From NCBI RefSeq assembly GCF_020080835.1, contig NC_058159.1, positions 9,858,001 to 9,922,000 of the forward strand: DNA of 64,000 nucleotides, given 5' to 3'. Positions 1-12,710 of the stretch are shown piece after piece. The translations under genes and the position numbers were made by a program. This DNA is from Cotesia glomerata. Lineage: Eukaryota > Arthropoda > Insecta > Hymenoptera > Braconidae. The notes beneath the pieces were generated by a model, which ran no database searches, had not been told where the DNA came from, and saw only the letters and a program-made list of their open reading frames with translations. How positions within the stretch are numbered: position 1 is the stretch's first letter; every line of letters begins with the position of its first letter.

Positions 1-837
1 CTAAAATTGTGTTGACACTTGTTATTACTATCAATATATAGTTCTTATCAGTTTATAAATTTATAATTTAATTAACGAAATAATATCTACAATGATTATG
101 AATGATAATAGTACTAATTAAATTTTAATTAACTATAGTATCTTTGTCATTCAAAAAGTTTCATGACAAATTTGTAACCAATGTATACATTTATATATTT
201 TTTCTTTTTTTGTTAAAATAAAAAGTAAACTATGCAAAAAATATGGTAACTTATTCGTGCTACCTATCAATACAGAATAAATCAAAACTATTTGCAAAGA
301 TAAATATTAACCAATTCATTTAGGTATTTCAAAATTTGCATGTCTGAAATAAAAAAAAAAAGTATTCTGTACATGAAAATTTATTTATTGTAGTAATCTT
401 TTAACACTCAATTTATTAACTATTCGTATAAAAATTCCAGTCAAAGTATGCATCGTAAATTCACTATACATTAATTTGGGATATTAAAGTACATAATTTT
501 ATTCGTATTTTAATGAAATATTGTAAACAGTTTAATCTCAAAAATTTATATTCCACGAAGGTTATTGACAAATACTTGAATCATTTAAAAATAATAAATT
601 ATTTAAGTATAACATAAGAATTTAAATGATACACTACTGTTAATTTAATGGATTGATGCATTTAAATAAATTAAATTAAAATTTTAAATTATTTGAATGG
701 AAAAATTCATTTTTTTTTTTCAAGTTATTTATACAACAGTACCAGTCAGACTTAGATGAATATAAAAATTTATTTGAAAATTTTTATTATAGATTAATAT
801 GAATAATATAAGTAAAAAATGGAATAAAAGATCAAAG
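1..837. other. Spacer and Rae1 3' UTR
   Basis: This AT-rich stretch lies downstream of the Rae1 stop codon. I see no coding potential, RNA gene or long repeat. The part nearest 838 should be Rae1 3' UTR. Confidence 0.6.
783..788 (-). terminator. Rae1 polyadenylation signal (AATAAA)
   Basis: A canonical AATAAA on the minus strand lies about 50 nt past the Rae1 stop codon. Such hexamers are common by chance in DNA this AT-rich. Confidence 0.4.
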
Positions 838-2924
838 TTATGATGTAGATCGTGGTTTCAACTCTTCATAACATGACCTGAGGAAAATATAATTCTTTTT
901 CATTGGATTGTAAAACTCATGACCTTTCGACCAATCATAAGATACAGCGTACGCAAATATTTGGCCGTTGTGATTAAAACAGCAACATGTAATGGGTTGT
1001 TCCATTGGTTCAGAGGGCTTAAGTTTAGTCCTGGCATCCTTGTCCCAAAAGCTAAATGTTCCATCACTTCCCACCGTTGCGAGAGTACCATGAACTGGAT
1101 GGAAAGCAATATCATTGACAGCGTAAATATCTTGGTAACCATTAGGTGTTCCATTTGATCGATGACACTTGAATGTAAAATTATCTTTTGGATTGACAGG
1201 ATTAACATACTGAATAGCTACGCGTCCTTCTACACTTCCAAGTGCATAACCATTTGGAACTTTCTTTTTGTCTTTGAAGATCGCGACACAACGGTGTTGA
1301 TACTTAAGTGGTGATTCAATCCGTTTAAATTCTTGAGGAGTTCCTTCAAGTTGATAAATTATCAGACCTCGTCCTGCAGTTCCAACTACAGCCATCGGGT
1401 AGTCCTGTATTGTATTGTAATTTAGCAAAATTGGTTAACATTTATTAATTTAAAAAAATAGTTATGATACTTACAACATCAGCACAATAACATCTTTCAG
1501 GTAGATTAATAACCAACATTGGATTAGGACTTCTCGTATCCCAAAATTTCAATGTTTTATCCCAAGAACCAGTCATAAGACACGAATAATTAGTTCCTTT
1601 AATCCAATGGCAAGTTTTAACTGGAGCATCATGAGCTGCTACTTGAACGCTTTGATTTGAACCTAGATCCCAGCACTTGACCATTTTGTCACAAGAAGCC
1701 ATAAATACCTTTGTTCCATCCTATTTAATAACATATATAATAATTGTTAATTTTTATATTTTTTTTAAGCATTAAGTGATATTAACTAAATTCATATTTT
1801 AAATAATAACGAACAAACTGCTATGACAGGATCAATTACAAATAGTTTTATGGAAAATGTGACGGAACAAATTTATAGAACCAATAAACTATTCAAAACT
1901 ACTCCAAAAAAATTGACATAAAAAAATTGACTATCACTGATAAATATATAAAACCGTGAAAAAGCAAAAATTCTTGTTAAGACCTTTCTGATGATACCAA
2001 ATTTAACTGTAAAAATTTCTTTAAAAATAATGATGTACTCGTTATAAAATTTTCCTTACTCTCTCAATTATTTAAATCATTAATGACTATCGCTGAAAAA
2101 ATATCAAAACCAATTTACGATAAAGACAGACCCGTTATAAAATTTTGCTCAGTCTCTTAATTACATAAATTAATTTTAGACGTATAATCACATGACATGG
2201 ACAAAACAAAATAAATAAATTAACTAATTTTGTTTATTGCGAAATTCAAATCTATAATTACTTCAAAAACCTATCATAATAAATTAACTATTGCTGAAAA
2301 GCATATAAAACATTAAAAAAGCACACATTTAGATCATGATTTTTCTAATAATACTAAATTTAATTTAAAAAACTCATGTTATCATATAAATACGCCAGAG
2401 ACAAAATTTTCATTATTCTCTTAATGATGTAGATAATTGAACAAAAATTTTTTTTAAATTTATCTAAGAATAAGAAACATTGTCATTTATAGGATGATTA
2501 CCGAATGTTATTATAATATCATTTTAATGAGGTAAAAAAATCTAATTACCTAAAATAAGATTCAAGGTAAAATTGGAGCAATACCCTTACATACTTATTT
2601 CGAATAAACTGCTTACTTAATCTATTAATTCTACCATGTATTAAAATATCAAAAGTAAATTCTTACATCATGCCAGCAAACATCCAATACAGGACCTCCC
2701 ATTGTTTGCATAGATTTTGGGACAGTTTTTCCTGTCTGTTCAACTTCCCAACATCTAACATTACAATCCCAAGAACCGGCAACCAAAAAATTATTTTGGA
2801 TTGACGACGGACTAAATGCTAAACTAGAGATTGAATCATCCGGAGGAGAAACTACTTCAAAATCTTTCATAGGATTTGCAGAACTTGGAGTTCCGGTTCC
2901 CAATGCTGTACTTTGATTGAACAT
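838..2924 (-). CDS. Rae1: mRNA export factor Rae1 (Gle2), WD40 protein
   Basis: Rae1 is a WD40 beta-propeller that binds Nup98 at the nuclear pore and acts in mRNA export and spindle checkpoint control. The model has three coding exons: 2667-2924, 1475-1720 and 838-1404, with GT-AG junctions and phase 0 throughout, giving 356 aa. That is close to the roughly 350-370 aa of animal orthologues. Diagnostic stretches are NPMKDFEV near the start, the blade motifs GSWDCNVRCWEV and GSWDKTLKFWDTRSPNPM, LPERCYCADV, and YDWSKGHEFYNP near the C-terminus. Intron 1 is about 950 bp, long for this neighbourhood. The start at 2924 is the first Met in frame and gives a short Gly/Ser-rich leader as in other Rae1 proteins. 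A further non-coding 5' exon upstream is possible. The gene is divergent from ATP synthase g, about 600 bp away. Identification is firm. Confidence 0.96.
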
Positions 2925-3524
2925 CTTTGAATTTTAATCTAAAATATTAAAAAATAATAATGTGAAATGAATATATTTCAAGTAGAGGTTAAATGTTAAT
3001 ATTTTTTAACATGACTTAAAAAATTAAAAATGTAAAATAATTATCAGTCATAATACTCACCCAAGTATAATTGTAGTTGAAAAATAACTGTGTGATTTAA
3101 GTAAAATTGTCAACAATTGTCTATGATTGTTTCTTACATCAAATTCGGCAATAAGCCAACAACCAACAACATATAACAATCTTCTATAATACACTTACGT
3201 GAAAAATATAATAAACATGTGTGTATCAATTATCGTGTGATTGGTTAAGAGTATTTATGGTATACATAAATAAGTGTTAATTTAAGGCTGCACTCACATT
3301 GTACTACAAAGTAAAGCGCGCTATCAGAGAATTGGTTCACTGTCAGGTGACTACATTTAATTGGATTGGTTAAAAATTTTTCGACAAAAAATTCTTCTCT
3401 TAGAAATATTGACTCAATGCTCAATAGACATAAGGCCTTAAAACTAACCTCTCTCCAACTGGCCATTGATTGAGAGATTCGTTGTCAAATTTTTTTATTA
3501 AAATAAACATAAATATCAATAAAA
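2925..3524. promoter_or_regulatory. Divergent promoter region, Rae1 / ATP synthase g
   Basis: The 600-bp gap between two divergent start codons must hold both 5' UTRs and promoters. The 3265-3480 part is slightly less AT-rich than its surroundings. No TATA box or other named motif could be assigned. Confidence 0.4.
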
Positions 3525-4002
3525 ATGTCGAAATTAGTTCCAGCACTGATTAATGGAGCAAAAAGTAAGTAATAAACAAATATTTTTATTGTAAACATGA
3601 ATATTATAAAAATTTATTTTCGAATAAGACTGATAATTCTTACATAACAACAATGATGTCTGATATATTTAATCATTCTAAATTATTAATTTATGAGTAA
3701 CTATGCAACTAATTATTATTTTTTTGTTTTTATTCTAAACAGAGGCTTACGTTGTGGCTAAACCAGAAGCCGTGAGATTTATGCGATATGCTAAAGTGGA
3801 ACTATCGCCACCAACTTTGGGAGATTTACCAGCCATTCGACAGGGTTTTGGTAAATTGCTTCATTCAGCGAAAACCGGAGGTTATAAAAATCTTACCGTC
3901 TCCGAAGCTTGGCTCAACACCCTAGTTTTCATTGAGGTTTGGTGCTGGTTTTTCATTGGTGAGGTCATTGGCAAAAGACACCTCGTCGGCTACAAAGTTT
4001 AA
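3525..4002 (+). CDS. ATPsynG: ATP synthase subunit g, mitochondrial
   Basis: Subunit g is a small inner-membrane subunit of the F1Fo ATP synthase peripheral/dimerisation region. Two exons, 3525-3564 and 3743-4002, join within a Lys codon to give 99 aa, the usual length. The recognisable core is RYAKVELSPPTLGDLPAIRQG followed by TGGYKNLTVSEAWLNTLV, a C-terminal hydrophobic helix (FIEVWCWFFIGEVIG) and the KRHLVGYKV tail found in insect orthologues. The first exon is only 40 nt, so the start was chosen from the in-frame ATG just before a good GTAAGT donor. Its 3' end faces ABCB7 on the opposite strand. Confidence 0.95.
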
Positions 4003-5194
4003 ATTGTCAATATATTTAAATATCTTGAAATTGATAGATGTCATTAACTAGATATATCTTTAATTATAATATAAATAATGTTCAGAATTATCAGTGAATA
4101 AATTGCAGTTAAACATTTAATGTAATTTTGCGTAAAATTTCTTCCATTACAATTTTTTATGTTTTAGTTTGAAAGATCAAGTATCTAAAATTTTTTGCAC
4201 TAAAAAAATTATTCTCTTTAATTAACTGAAAATTTGAAAATAATGATTAAATTTATTTTTTACATCATTGTTATGTTTAGTACTCAACTGATAAATTTTT
4301 TACTTTATAAATTAGGTAATTCTGAAATTAACACAATTTTACATGTTAAAAAATGTTAGATAAAATTCTATTGAGCAGTTTTTGATTGCTAAGATTCATT
4401 GCATATTTCAGAGAAACTGATTATCCAACGAAACATTGCAATAAAACATCACTTTACAATATTTTTTTTTGTTAACACTCAATTCTATAATCACAAAATC
4501 GTATATTAGACGAACTTGAAAAAACCATTACAAGTCTAAATTAAGAATAAATAGATTTATTTATCTTCATACATATATGCCATACAACATCTGGTAAGTC
4601 TCTTTTACATCGCAAATATTACATTTATTATAATTAATAATTTCACAACAATAAATAAAAACTATGGTTTATACAATTTTATGAATACATTTAATAACAA
4701 AACTTTAAAGTTGAGGTAAAATTGACAAAATATTTTTCATTGATAATTTTAAAGACAGTAGTCATATTTTGAATAAATTTATAGTTATAATAAAAAAAAA
4801 AATGTAACTTTTATATTCAAGAAGTAAAATTTTAGTATTGAATTAATAATGCCGATTTAAACGCAGAATTATTTATAAAATAGTAAATGTTAATGTCGAC
4901 TATGTCAAAGAACGGTTTTTTGACTGATCACTTTAAACTACGCTAATTTATAAAATATGTTTTTTTAAAAACAATTGTTTAATTTGTCGTTGAGAGATTT
5001 TTTAAATTAATTAAAAACATTTAATTTCTTAAAAAATTATTTGATCTTTAACTTTCAATCAGTTTTAATCAATGATGGAGTAACGATAATTGTAAACTAT
5101 TTTATAACTAATTACAATGAATATACATTTATTTTATTTATTCATTATTGTTAAATGCTAAAATGAGAAATGTTTTATAATTGATTACACTTCT
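4003..5194. other. Convergent spacer, ATP synthase g / ABCB7
   Basis: These are the 3' UTRs and spacer of two convergent genes. The sequence is AT-rich and I see no ORF, RNA gene or long repeat in it. Confidence 0.6.
4097..4102 (+). terminator. ATP synthase g polyadenylation signal
   Basis: AATAAA lies about 95 nt downstream of the stop codon, a normal distance. Confidence 0.5.
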
Positions 5195-7387
5195 TTAACT
5201 GTTTATTTCAATGTTACTTTTTTCGGAAGAACCAATGACACCCAAATGCTGAACATTCCAGAGTTGCTTATATACAGATTGGGATTTCTGTAACAATTCT
5301 TGGTGTGTTCCTCTATCAGCAACTTTTCCATTTTCTAAAACTAAAATTTCATCTGCATCCATAACTGTTGACAAGCGGTGAGCAATAACAATCGATGTTC
5401 GTCCCATAGTTGCACGTCTTAATGCATCCAAAATATGCATTTCCGTAATTGAATCTAAAGCTGATGTAGCCTCGTCAAATATCAATATCGGACTATTTTT
5501 TAAAATAGCTCGAGCAATTGCTACTCTTTGTTTTTCACCACCGCTCAATTTCAACCCTCTTTCACCAACCGGAGTGTCATATCCTTTAGGCCATTGGAGG
5601 ATGATATCATGTAAATTAGCCATTGCTGCTGCTTCATAAACTTCATCTTTACTTTTATTTAAATTTCCATAACTCAAATTGTAATAAATAGTATCATGAA
5701 ATAATACTGAATCTTGAGGTACAATAGAAATAGCTTGTCTCAATTCCTGCAGATCGACACCGCAAATATTTTGATCGTTTATCAAAATGTTACCTTTTTG
5801 TGGTTCAAAAAATCTGTATAATAATCTCACTATCGATGTTTTACCTGATCCAGATCCACCTACGATGGCAACTTTTTTTCCACTTGGTATTGTGAAAGAA
5901 ATATTATCTAATATTGTTTTTCCTGGAACGTATTGGAAGTTGACATTATCAAAAATAATGGTTGATGTTGCAGGTGAAACAACGAAGGGTTTTGCATTAG
6001 GTACACTTTGGATGGCCGGCGGTCGTGCCATTAATGAAAACATTGTTTGCATGTCAATCAATGCTTGTCTAACTTCTCGATAAACAGAGCCTAAAAATCC
6101 CAACGGAACTGATAATTGAAATAGTAATCCATTGACCATGACTAAATCACCAACAGTCATCGTTCCATTAGCTATATTTTTTGCAGCCATTAACATAATC
6201 AATGTTAGAGCTCCGCTAAAAATAAAATTTTGTCCAAAATTAAGTAATGCTAAACTGGTGCTTGTTTTTAATGATGCTTCTTCGTATTTTTTAAGTGATG
6301 AATCATATCTTTCAACTTCAAATTTTTCATTATTGAAATACTTAACGGTTTCATAATTAATAAGTGAATCAATAGCTTTATTACCAGCTTCATTTTCTGC
6401 TTTATTCATGTAAACGCGAAACTTGGTCCTCCATTGCGTAACCCCAAGAGTAAAGACAGCATAAATACCAACGCATCCTAAAGAAATAGCTGAATACTCA
6501 ATTCCACAGTTAATTCCTAATATGGTACTGACTAGAGCTAATTCAAATATAGTTGGTACAACATTAAAAACCATTGCTGATAGAACAAAATTAATTCCAC
6601 GACTTCCTCGGTCAATTGTCTTGGATAATGCTCCTGTTTGTCTCGTCAAATGAAAAGACATATCAAGATTGTGAAGATGGAAGAAAACATTTTTAGCTAT
6701 TTTACGAATTGAATTTTGTGCCACTTTTGAAAACACAGCATTCCTCAATTCGTTAAATCCAGCAGCACTGCAACGAGCTATTCCGTACCCTAGAAGAAGT
6801 GAAGTTACAACAGTAGATATTGTATCTGGAGCCGTACTTAAATTAAGAAGGGCATCACCTCCAGCAGCTACTGATTCAGCATTGATCTTGTCAATGGCAT
6901 GTTTAAAGAAAAATGGGACTGAAACACTAACTATCTTTGAACCGGCTAACAAACCAACAGCCAATTTAACTCTTTTACGTATTTCTGGATCATCTTTTGG
7001 CCAAATATAACTAAGCATTCCTTTTATCATATCAGAACTTGTTATCGGTGAACTATCTTTTGATGTCAAAGTTTCTTCACCTAGGTTAGATACTCCCGGG
7101 TGAAAACAATTACGTTTTTGTTGACCAGGTTTGTTACCGGTAACTCCATCAACAATTAATGGATTTCTTACAGGTGTAATAACAGGCTTTGCTTGAGGAA
7201 TATTTTTTTTTGTTTGAGCCCGCTCTATACTGTTACCACTATTGAATCTTGTTCCAACAATAGGTTGACATTTTGATAATAAATTGTTATAATACAATTG
7301 TTTATTTGAGAAAAGTTTTGTTCGTCCTATTATGGCGTTGTGTTTTGTTAAACAGGGAAAACTGTAACTTATTAATCGTATTACCAT
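5195..7387 (-). CDS. ABCB7: Mitochondrial ABC transporter ABCB7 (Atm1 type)
   Basis: ABCB7/Atm1 is a half-size ABC exporter of the mitochondrial inner membrane. It exports a sulfur/glutathione-linked compound needed for cytosolic iron-sulfur protein assembly. The 730-aa reading frame has an Arg/Lys/Ser-rich, acid-poor N-terminus typical of a mitochondrial presequence. An ABC transmembrane domain follows at roughly residues 130-430, then a nucleotide-binding domain. The domain carries Walker A (GGSGSGKTS, about 508-516), Q-loop region IVPQDS, signature LSGGEKQR (about 614-621), Walker B ILIFDEATSALD (about 633-644) and H-loop AHRLST (about 669). All catalytic motifs are intact. The gene is a single uninterrupted exon while nearly every neighbour is split, which suggests intron loss or a retrocopy. 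It is divergent from the TMEM62-like gene. Confidence 0.95.
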   Translation of the reverse strand: MVIRLISYSFPCLTKHNAIIGRTKLFSNKQLYYNNLLSKCQPIVGTRFNSGNSIERAQTKKNIPQAKPVITPVRNPLIVDGVTGNKPGQQKRNCFHPGVSNLGEETLTSKDSSPITSSDMIKGMLSYIWPKDDPEIRKRVKLAVGLLAGSKIVSVSVPFFFKHAIDKINAESVAAGGDALLNLSTAPDTISTVVTSLLLGYGIARCSAAGFNELRNAVFSKVAQNSIRKIAKNVFFHLHNLDMSFHLTRQTGALSKTIDRGSRGINFVLSAMVFNVVPTIFELALVSTILGINCGIEYSAISLGCVGIYAVFTLGVTQWRTKFRVYMNKAENEAGNKAIDSLINYETVKYFNNEKFEVERYDSSLKKYEEASLKTSTSLALLNFGQNFIFSGALTLIMLMAAKNIANGTMTVGDLVMVNGLLFQLSVPLGFLGSVYREVRQALIDMQTMFSLMARPPAIQSVPNAKPFVVSPATSTIIFDNVNFQYVPGKTILDNISFTIPSGKKVAIVGGSGSGKTSIVRLLYRFFEPQKGNILINDQNICGVDLQELRQAISIVPQDSVLFHDTIYYNLSYGNLNKSKDEVYEAAAMANLHDIILQWPKGYDTPVGERGLKLSGGEKQRVAIARAILKNSPILIFDEATSALDSITEMHILDALRRATMGRTSIVIAHRLSTVMDADEILVLENGKVADRGTHQELLQKSQSVYKQLWNVQHLGVIGSSEKSNIEINS

Positions 7388-8356
7388 TGTTATTGGTATA
7401 ATTACACAATCTATACTATTTACACTATATCGCGAGCTAAAATGAGTGTAAATGTTAAATAATTAATGATGTTGATACTGACTAAACAGGTACTAAATGC
7501 AAAAATTTCGTGCAAACTATTTATATATACATATATACGTATATATATAAAATAAAATGATGTTCACATAACCTTACATTTTTTAATGTTTTATTTTTAA
7601 AAATCTATTGGTCGTAAAAATCAATCAATAGTGTTCCTATTTTCATATTAATTATAAGTTTAAAAAAAATATAAATTAAAATTAATATTAACTATTTTCA
7701 TCGTTATGGTCAAAATTTATTTTTTTTTTTAATTTTTTTCATATTTACATTGCTTTTTTAAATATGTTGTCATTATATTTATATATGTCAAGAGAAAATT
7801 TCTGTTTTATCGACAGTTAAAATACACTTGTTATTTTTATATATGAATGAAATATTTACTATTTAATATATCTTTTTATGTTAATATTCACATGGACATA
7901 AATATGACAGCATCATTTAGGAGCTGGTGTATTTTAAATTAATTGGTTGATGAAATTTTTTCTTTCAAAATTAAAAAAAATTTCTAAATACGACGTAATA
8001 ATCCTGTGACGCAACAAAATTTTATCAAATTTTAATCTAAGGTGGACTAGGTATATTTATATTTATAATATCAGCTGATGCATTGCAATAACCACTTGTG
8101 AGTCGTTTCATTTTTGTGTAAATGAATACTGAGCTGAAAAAAAAATTTGTTATTATTTTCATACTGTTTGGATAATAATTTTACATTGAAAATAAATGAA
8201 TTCGACATGACAATAATTGTTGTGTTTTATGAAAAAAATTCCGACTGCAAGAAAACGAAAAGAAAAAAATATAGAAATTTATGAATTTTTTTAATTCTTT
8301 ACGGATTATTAATTAAAATATAAATGTTAATTTATTGTTATAATCATAGATAAAAA
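7388..8356. promoter_or_regulatory. Divergent promoter region, ABCB7 / TMEM62-like
   Basis: About 970 bp of very AT-rich DNA separates two divergent start codons. An alternating (TA/CG) patch lies at 7523-7550. No specific promoter element could be named. Confidence 0.35.
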
Positions 8357-11161
8357 ATGAAAGTATCAATGTCTACCATAGCTTTTCTCATTTTTATCTT
8401 GATGCTCTCAATTTTTGTTGCCAAAGTAACTAATTTAATTGCTACAGACGTCGAAACGAATGTAGAGACAATTAAACCGAAATATTACGATATTGATGAT
8501 TCTCCAGATCATCTTATGTGGTTTTTGCAGGTAAATAAAAAATTTTTTCAATATTTATTTTCTAGTGTTTAGTAATAAAAAAAAATTAATAATGAAATTT
8601 TTTATTTTTATAGATCTCAGATATACACATTAGTATTTTTAAAGATTACTCAAGAATAACGGAATTTAAAGAATTTTGTGATATTACAGTTAGGACAATA
8701 AAACCTGCTGTTGTATTAGCATCGGGCGATTTAACTGATGCTAAAACTAAGGATGCAATGGGATCTAAACAAATTTTAGATGAATGGGAGCACTATAAAA
8801 GAATACTTAAAGAGACTGATGTTACAAAGAGAACTACTTGGCTCGATGTTAGAGGAAACCATGGTAAAAATTATAATAAATAATTAATAGATTCAATTTT
8901 ATTGTAAAATATATATTTATCAGGATATAATTTTGTTTTTCAGACAATTTCAATGTTATAGCACTTAATTCTTCAGAAAACTATTACACAAATTACTCAG
9001 TTCAAGGAAGAAATCATTCACGTTCTTATATACACCAAATATCGGCAAACAAGGAAAAATTTTCTTTCATTGCGATTGACGCTTGTCTTGATCCCGGACC
9101 AAGACGTCCATTTAATTTTATTGGTCTTCTGGATAATAAGGAAGTTGATCATGTTAGAAAGCTCGCTCAAGAGTCTCGTCGTTTGAATAGTAATTATATT
9201 ATTTGGTTTGGACATTATCCTACATCTTCTATTTTGACCGAAGACACACGAAGTATTCGAAACATTATGGGTAAGATATTTTTGTTTTTTTACTTTAATT
9301 AAATTTAAAGTTTTTTAGTTTTATTAATCATTTTTATTTAGGTGACTATGGAGAAGGGTTGGTCTATCTTTGTGGACACTATCATACTTTGGGTGGTACA
9401 CTACCCGAAATGTACACTCTTCAACATGCTGGGTTTTTAGAATTAGAGTTAGGAGATTGGAAAGATAATCGTCTGTACGTACTGAAACTAAAAAAATATT
9501 TAACATCCGTTATTGCTTCTGTAAATTACTTATAAATTTACGCTAGGTACCGCGTTGCTGCAGTAGACCATGGACAATTTTCTTTTATTGATGTCAAGCA
9601 TGGAGATTGGCCTGTGATATTAATTACTAATCCTAAACATGCTCTTTATACAATGCCAAGTAAAGAGAATTTCGAGTCTATTGTTAAATCGACACATATA
9701 AGGTGAAAAAAAATTGTTTAAGATTTCAATAAAAGTATATCTTGTGGATATTATATTTAAAAGTTAATATTTTATTCAATTTTAGAGTTTTGGCATTTTC
9801 TACGACACCTATTGAAAAAGTTGAAATAAAAATTAATGATGAACCTTGGATCGATTGTAACCACATTGAAGGACCACTTTATACTATCAAATGGAATCCA
9901 GCATTGTATAACAATGGAATACAAATCATACGTGCAAGGGTTGAAGATAAAGATGGTAAACAAAAAGAGATAACACAACCGTTCGTATTAGACGGAACTC
10001 GTTTATCGTTCAAATTACTGTCGAGATTTATTCTTATGTCTAATGCCACTACCATAGTAAGTATAATTACTTAATTAATTACAATTACTTAGATTATATG
10101 TGTGTAATGGTTATTAAATTTAATTTTTTATTTTCAGTTTGGAGTTGCATTTGCCATAATGCACTTGCTGAATATTATCCCGTTATGTACGCTTCGTTTT
10201 TGTCATAAGCTTTATGAATTGAGAAAAATCAATAGACCTCGAATTAAAATAAATATAATTAGATGGTTAATCAAAAAGTTTTGGATTCTTTCAACAGTGG
10301 ATCGATTATTCTATCCTTTAATTTTTTATACACTATACCTAGCAATAGGTAAGCTTTCAAAAGGGTAGAATAGAATATCGTTTTTATTTGTATCACATAA
10401 CGTGTTTTACAAAACTGTATCTTATGTCTTAAATTAATTATTTACATTTGGTTATACACTAACTTTGACTTTTTTTTCAACATATTAGTACACTATTCAA
10501 AAGGGTATATATTTAATTTGTTTATTGATGTAAATAACTAAATAAATAAATAATTTATTTTCTTTTTAAGGACCATGGGCTATTGGAGAAATAATAGATG
10601 ATCATGTTGGTGTAATATTTGCGTGGGGAATGTTTATAAAAAATGCATACTTACCAGGGTCGTTTACCTACGCTTATGGATTTTTCCAATTGTTATCATT
10701 CCATATGCCTTTAACAATACTTTTGGCTCATAGAATTGATAAACGGTAAATAACTCTAAAATAAAAGCATAAAATTTATAATATTATGAATTGTTTTATT
10801 TTCGATGATAGATTTGACGAGTTTGATAGACCATCACGAAAATCTTCAAGTATATTTAATATCTTTTGGGCAAACTTACCATTTCTGGTATTAATCATGA
10901 TGCAAACCAGTATGACGTACTTCTTTTGGCTGGCTTATGGAACTTTGGCTACTATTCTGTGTCCTCTTAGAACGTGGAGTATAATTTTAGCACTCGTGCT
11001 ATGGTACCAAGTTTATACACTACCAAATCATTGCTTGAAGTAAGTATCTAAATTTTTAACAGTTTACTTATTAAATATTGACATTCCACTTCTTTTATTA
11101 TTTTAGATCCGCTAAATATGCATGGTCGACTTCCAAAGAATCAACAATTAACAATAAATAA
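8357..11161 (+). CDS. TMEM62: TMEM62-like membrane metallophosphoesterase
   Basis: Ten exons give a 659-aa protein: 8357-8530, 8614-8863, 8944-9270, 9342-9474, 9547-9702, 9786-10056, 10138-10348, 10571-10745, 10812-11039 and 11107-11161. All junctions are GT-AG and all phases agree. Residues 7-28 are a hydrophobic signal/anchor. A calcineurin-like phosphoesterase domain follows, with the metal-binding series SDIHI, SGDLTD, RGNHD, FGHYPT and CGHYHT all present, so it is probably active. A beta-rich region (VEIKINDEPW...) comes next, and then several transmembrane helices toward the C-terminus. This is the architecture of vertebrate TMEM62, whose substrate is not established. An active site facing the lumen or exterior is inferred from the signal/anchor. 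The last exon is only 55 nt and ends in a Lys/Asn-rich tail. Confidence 0.9.
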
Positions 11162-11206
11162 AACAATCGAATTTCTTAAAATAAAAAGACTTACGTTATG
11201 TTAACG

Positions 11207-11212
11207 AATAAA
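11207..11212 (+). terminator. TMEM62-like polyadenylation signal
   Basis: AATAAA lies about 45 nt after the stop codon. Another AATAAA overlaps the stop itself, so the exact site is uncertain. Confidence 0.35.
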
Positions 11213-12610
11213 CTTCCGATGGCAATTATTACTTAAATACTTTGTTATTAGCAATTCAATTTAGCATAGGATTAATTCTCTTCCGTGCCATATATGATTA
11301 TCCAAAGAGATCTAACGCCATAACATAATATATAATTGATATGGTTAATATGTTATTAAATATTAAACGCAATGTTTAATTGTTTACAGACGTTAAATTG
11401 CTTACTCTATTGCTTAATGATATTCATACTGAAGTTAATAAATATAAAACTCACAAATATTTAAATTTATGAAATTCTACAATGTAATATTCGAATATTA
11501 TTGGAGATCTCTTTTGATAATTAGAATATAACCAAATCTCTTAATATAATTATTTGTTATTTATTTTTTGTATGAAAGTCAGAAAAAGAATTATGATAGT
11601 AAATCATTAAATATTTCTATAAGATGTTAGATTAAAATCTTGTGGGTTATACTTCAGGCATTATTTGTACACAAAATCACATAATTAATGCACTACCAGT
11701 CGTTAAAATGTTATATTTAACGATTTCATATAGAAGTATAAATTACTATTTAAAGAAATAGAATAAACAATAAGTCTAAATAATGATTAAAAATCGTTCA
11801 AGTTTCCCTAAACTTGTTCTTAATTTGATAGTTATCAGAATATTTTTACTAAAAGCACATTTGATAATTCATTTACCAACTATATTTTGATAGAAAAAAA
11901 TAGGATTTTTTTTCCATTTTTTTCTTTTCTTAAAGTGTAGATGATAAATATATAAATACGCAAATTTACAATATTTTTCTAAAGATATATACTTCTCCAT
12001 GATACTTGTTCTTAAAACTGACTTTTCTTAAATAATCAATGAAAGATATTAATTTTTAGTAATCTATTGTGATAAATGTTTATAGATGAAGTTATTATTG
12101 TACTATTGAATTTAATTTACCAAGTCTAAATACATGATAACTTAAATAAATGTATTCAACGAAAGTAATAGGAACGATGATAATTAACTGCTGTTTGCAT
12201 ATTATATTATTGTCGCATATTTTTTGACAATTATCATTTTGTTATTTTTAAATATTTGTTTTTTAAATAATTGTATTTTTTTTTTAACAGCGTGTGCCTA
12301 ATCAATTTTACCAGCGAGTATAAAAATATTCTACAGATATTTTATTTATTTTAATTAATGTAAAGTTTATAGAAGTTATTTTAAATACACTAGTTTAAAA
12401 TATTGTTTTTGAAGTGTGCCAATAAAAAAATATGCAAAAAAAAAATTTTTTTTCTCTGTGTTTTAAATTCGTCCGTCGTAACTTTAAATTAAACTTTTAT
12501 AAGGGAGTATTTAGTTACTATTCTCTTGTAATAAAAGGTTAAAATACTATTTTCAAAAAAATCCCGCCGTGACTCCAGCTGTAGTTCAATATCCAATCAA
12601 ATAGTTTATC

Positions 12611-12620
12611 AATATGGCGG
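12611..12620 (+). promoter_or_regulatory. YY1/Pho-like motif upstream of NDUFC2
   Basis: The string AATATGGCGG matches the core of the YY1/Pleiohomeotic site (AAnATGGCGGC) except for the last base. It lies about 91 nt before the NDUFC2 start codon, where many nuclear mitochondrial genes carry such a site near the transcription start. It is a motif match only. Confidence 0.35.
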
Positions 12621-12710
12621 ATTCATTGTGAAAAAAAAAATAAAATAAAGCATTGGCTAATGTTCAAATCTACTTTTTGTTAAATAATTCGGAGTAAAAA
12701 AATTATAATA

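Larger units (their letters stand above)
11162..12710. other. Spacer TMEM62-like to NDUFC2
   Basis: This is 1.5 kb of AT-rich DNA with no ORF of interest and no clear repeat. The last 150 bp are the NDUFC2 promoter/5' UTR. Confidence 0.55.
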
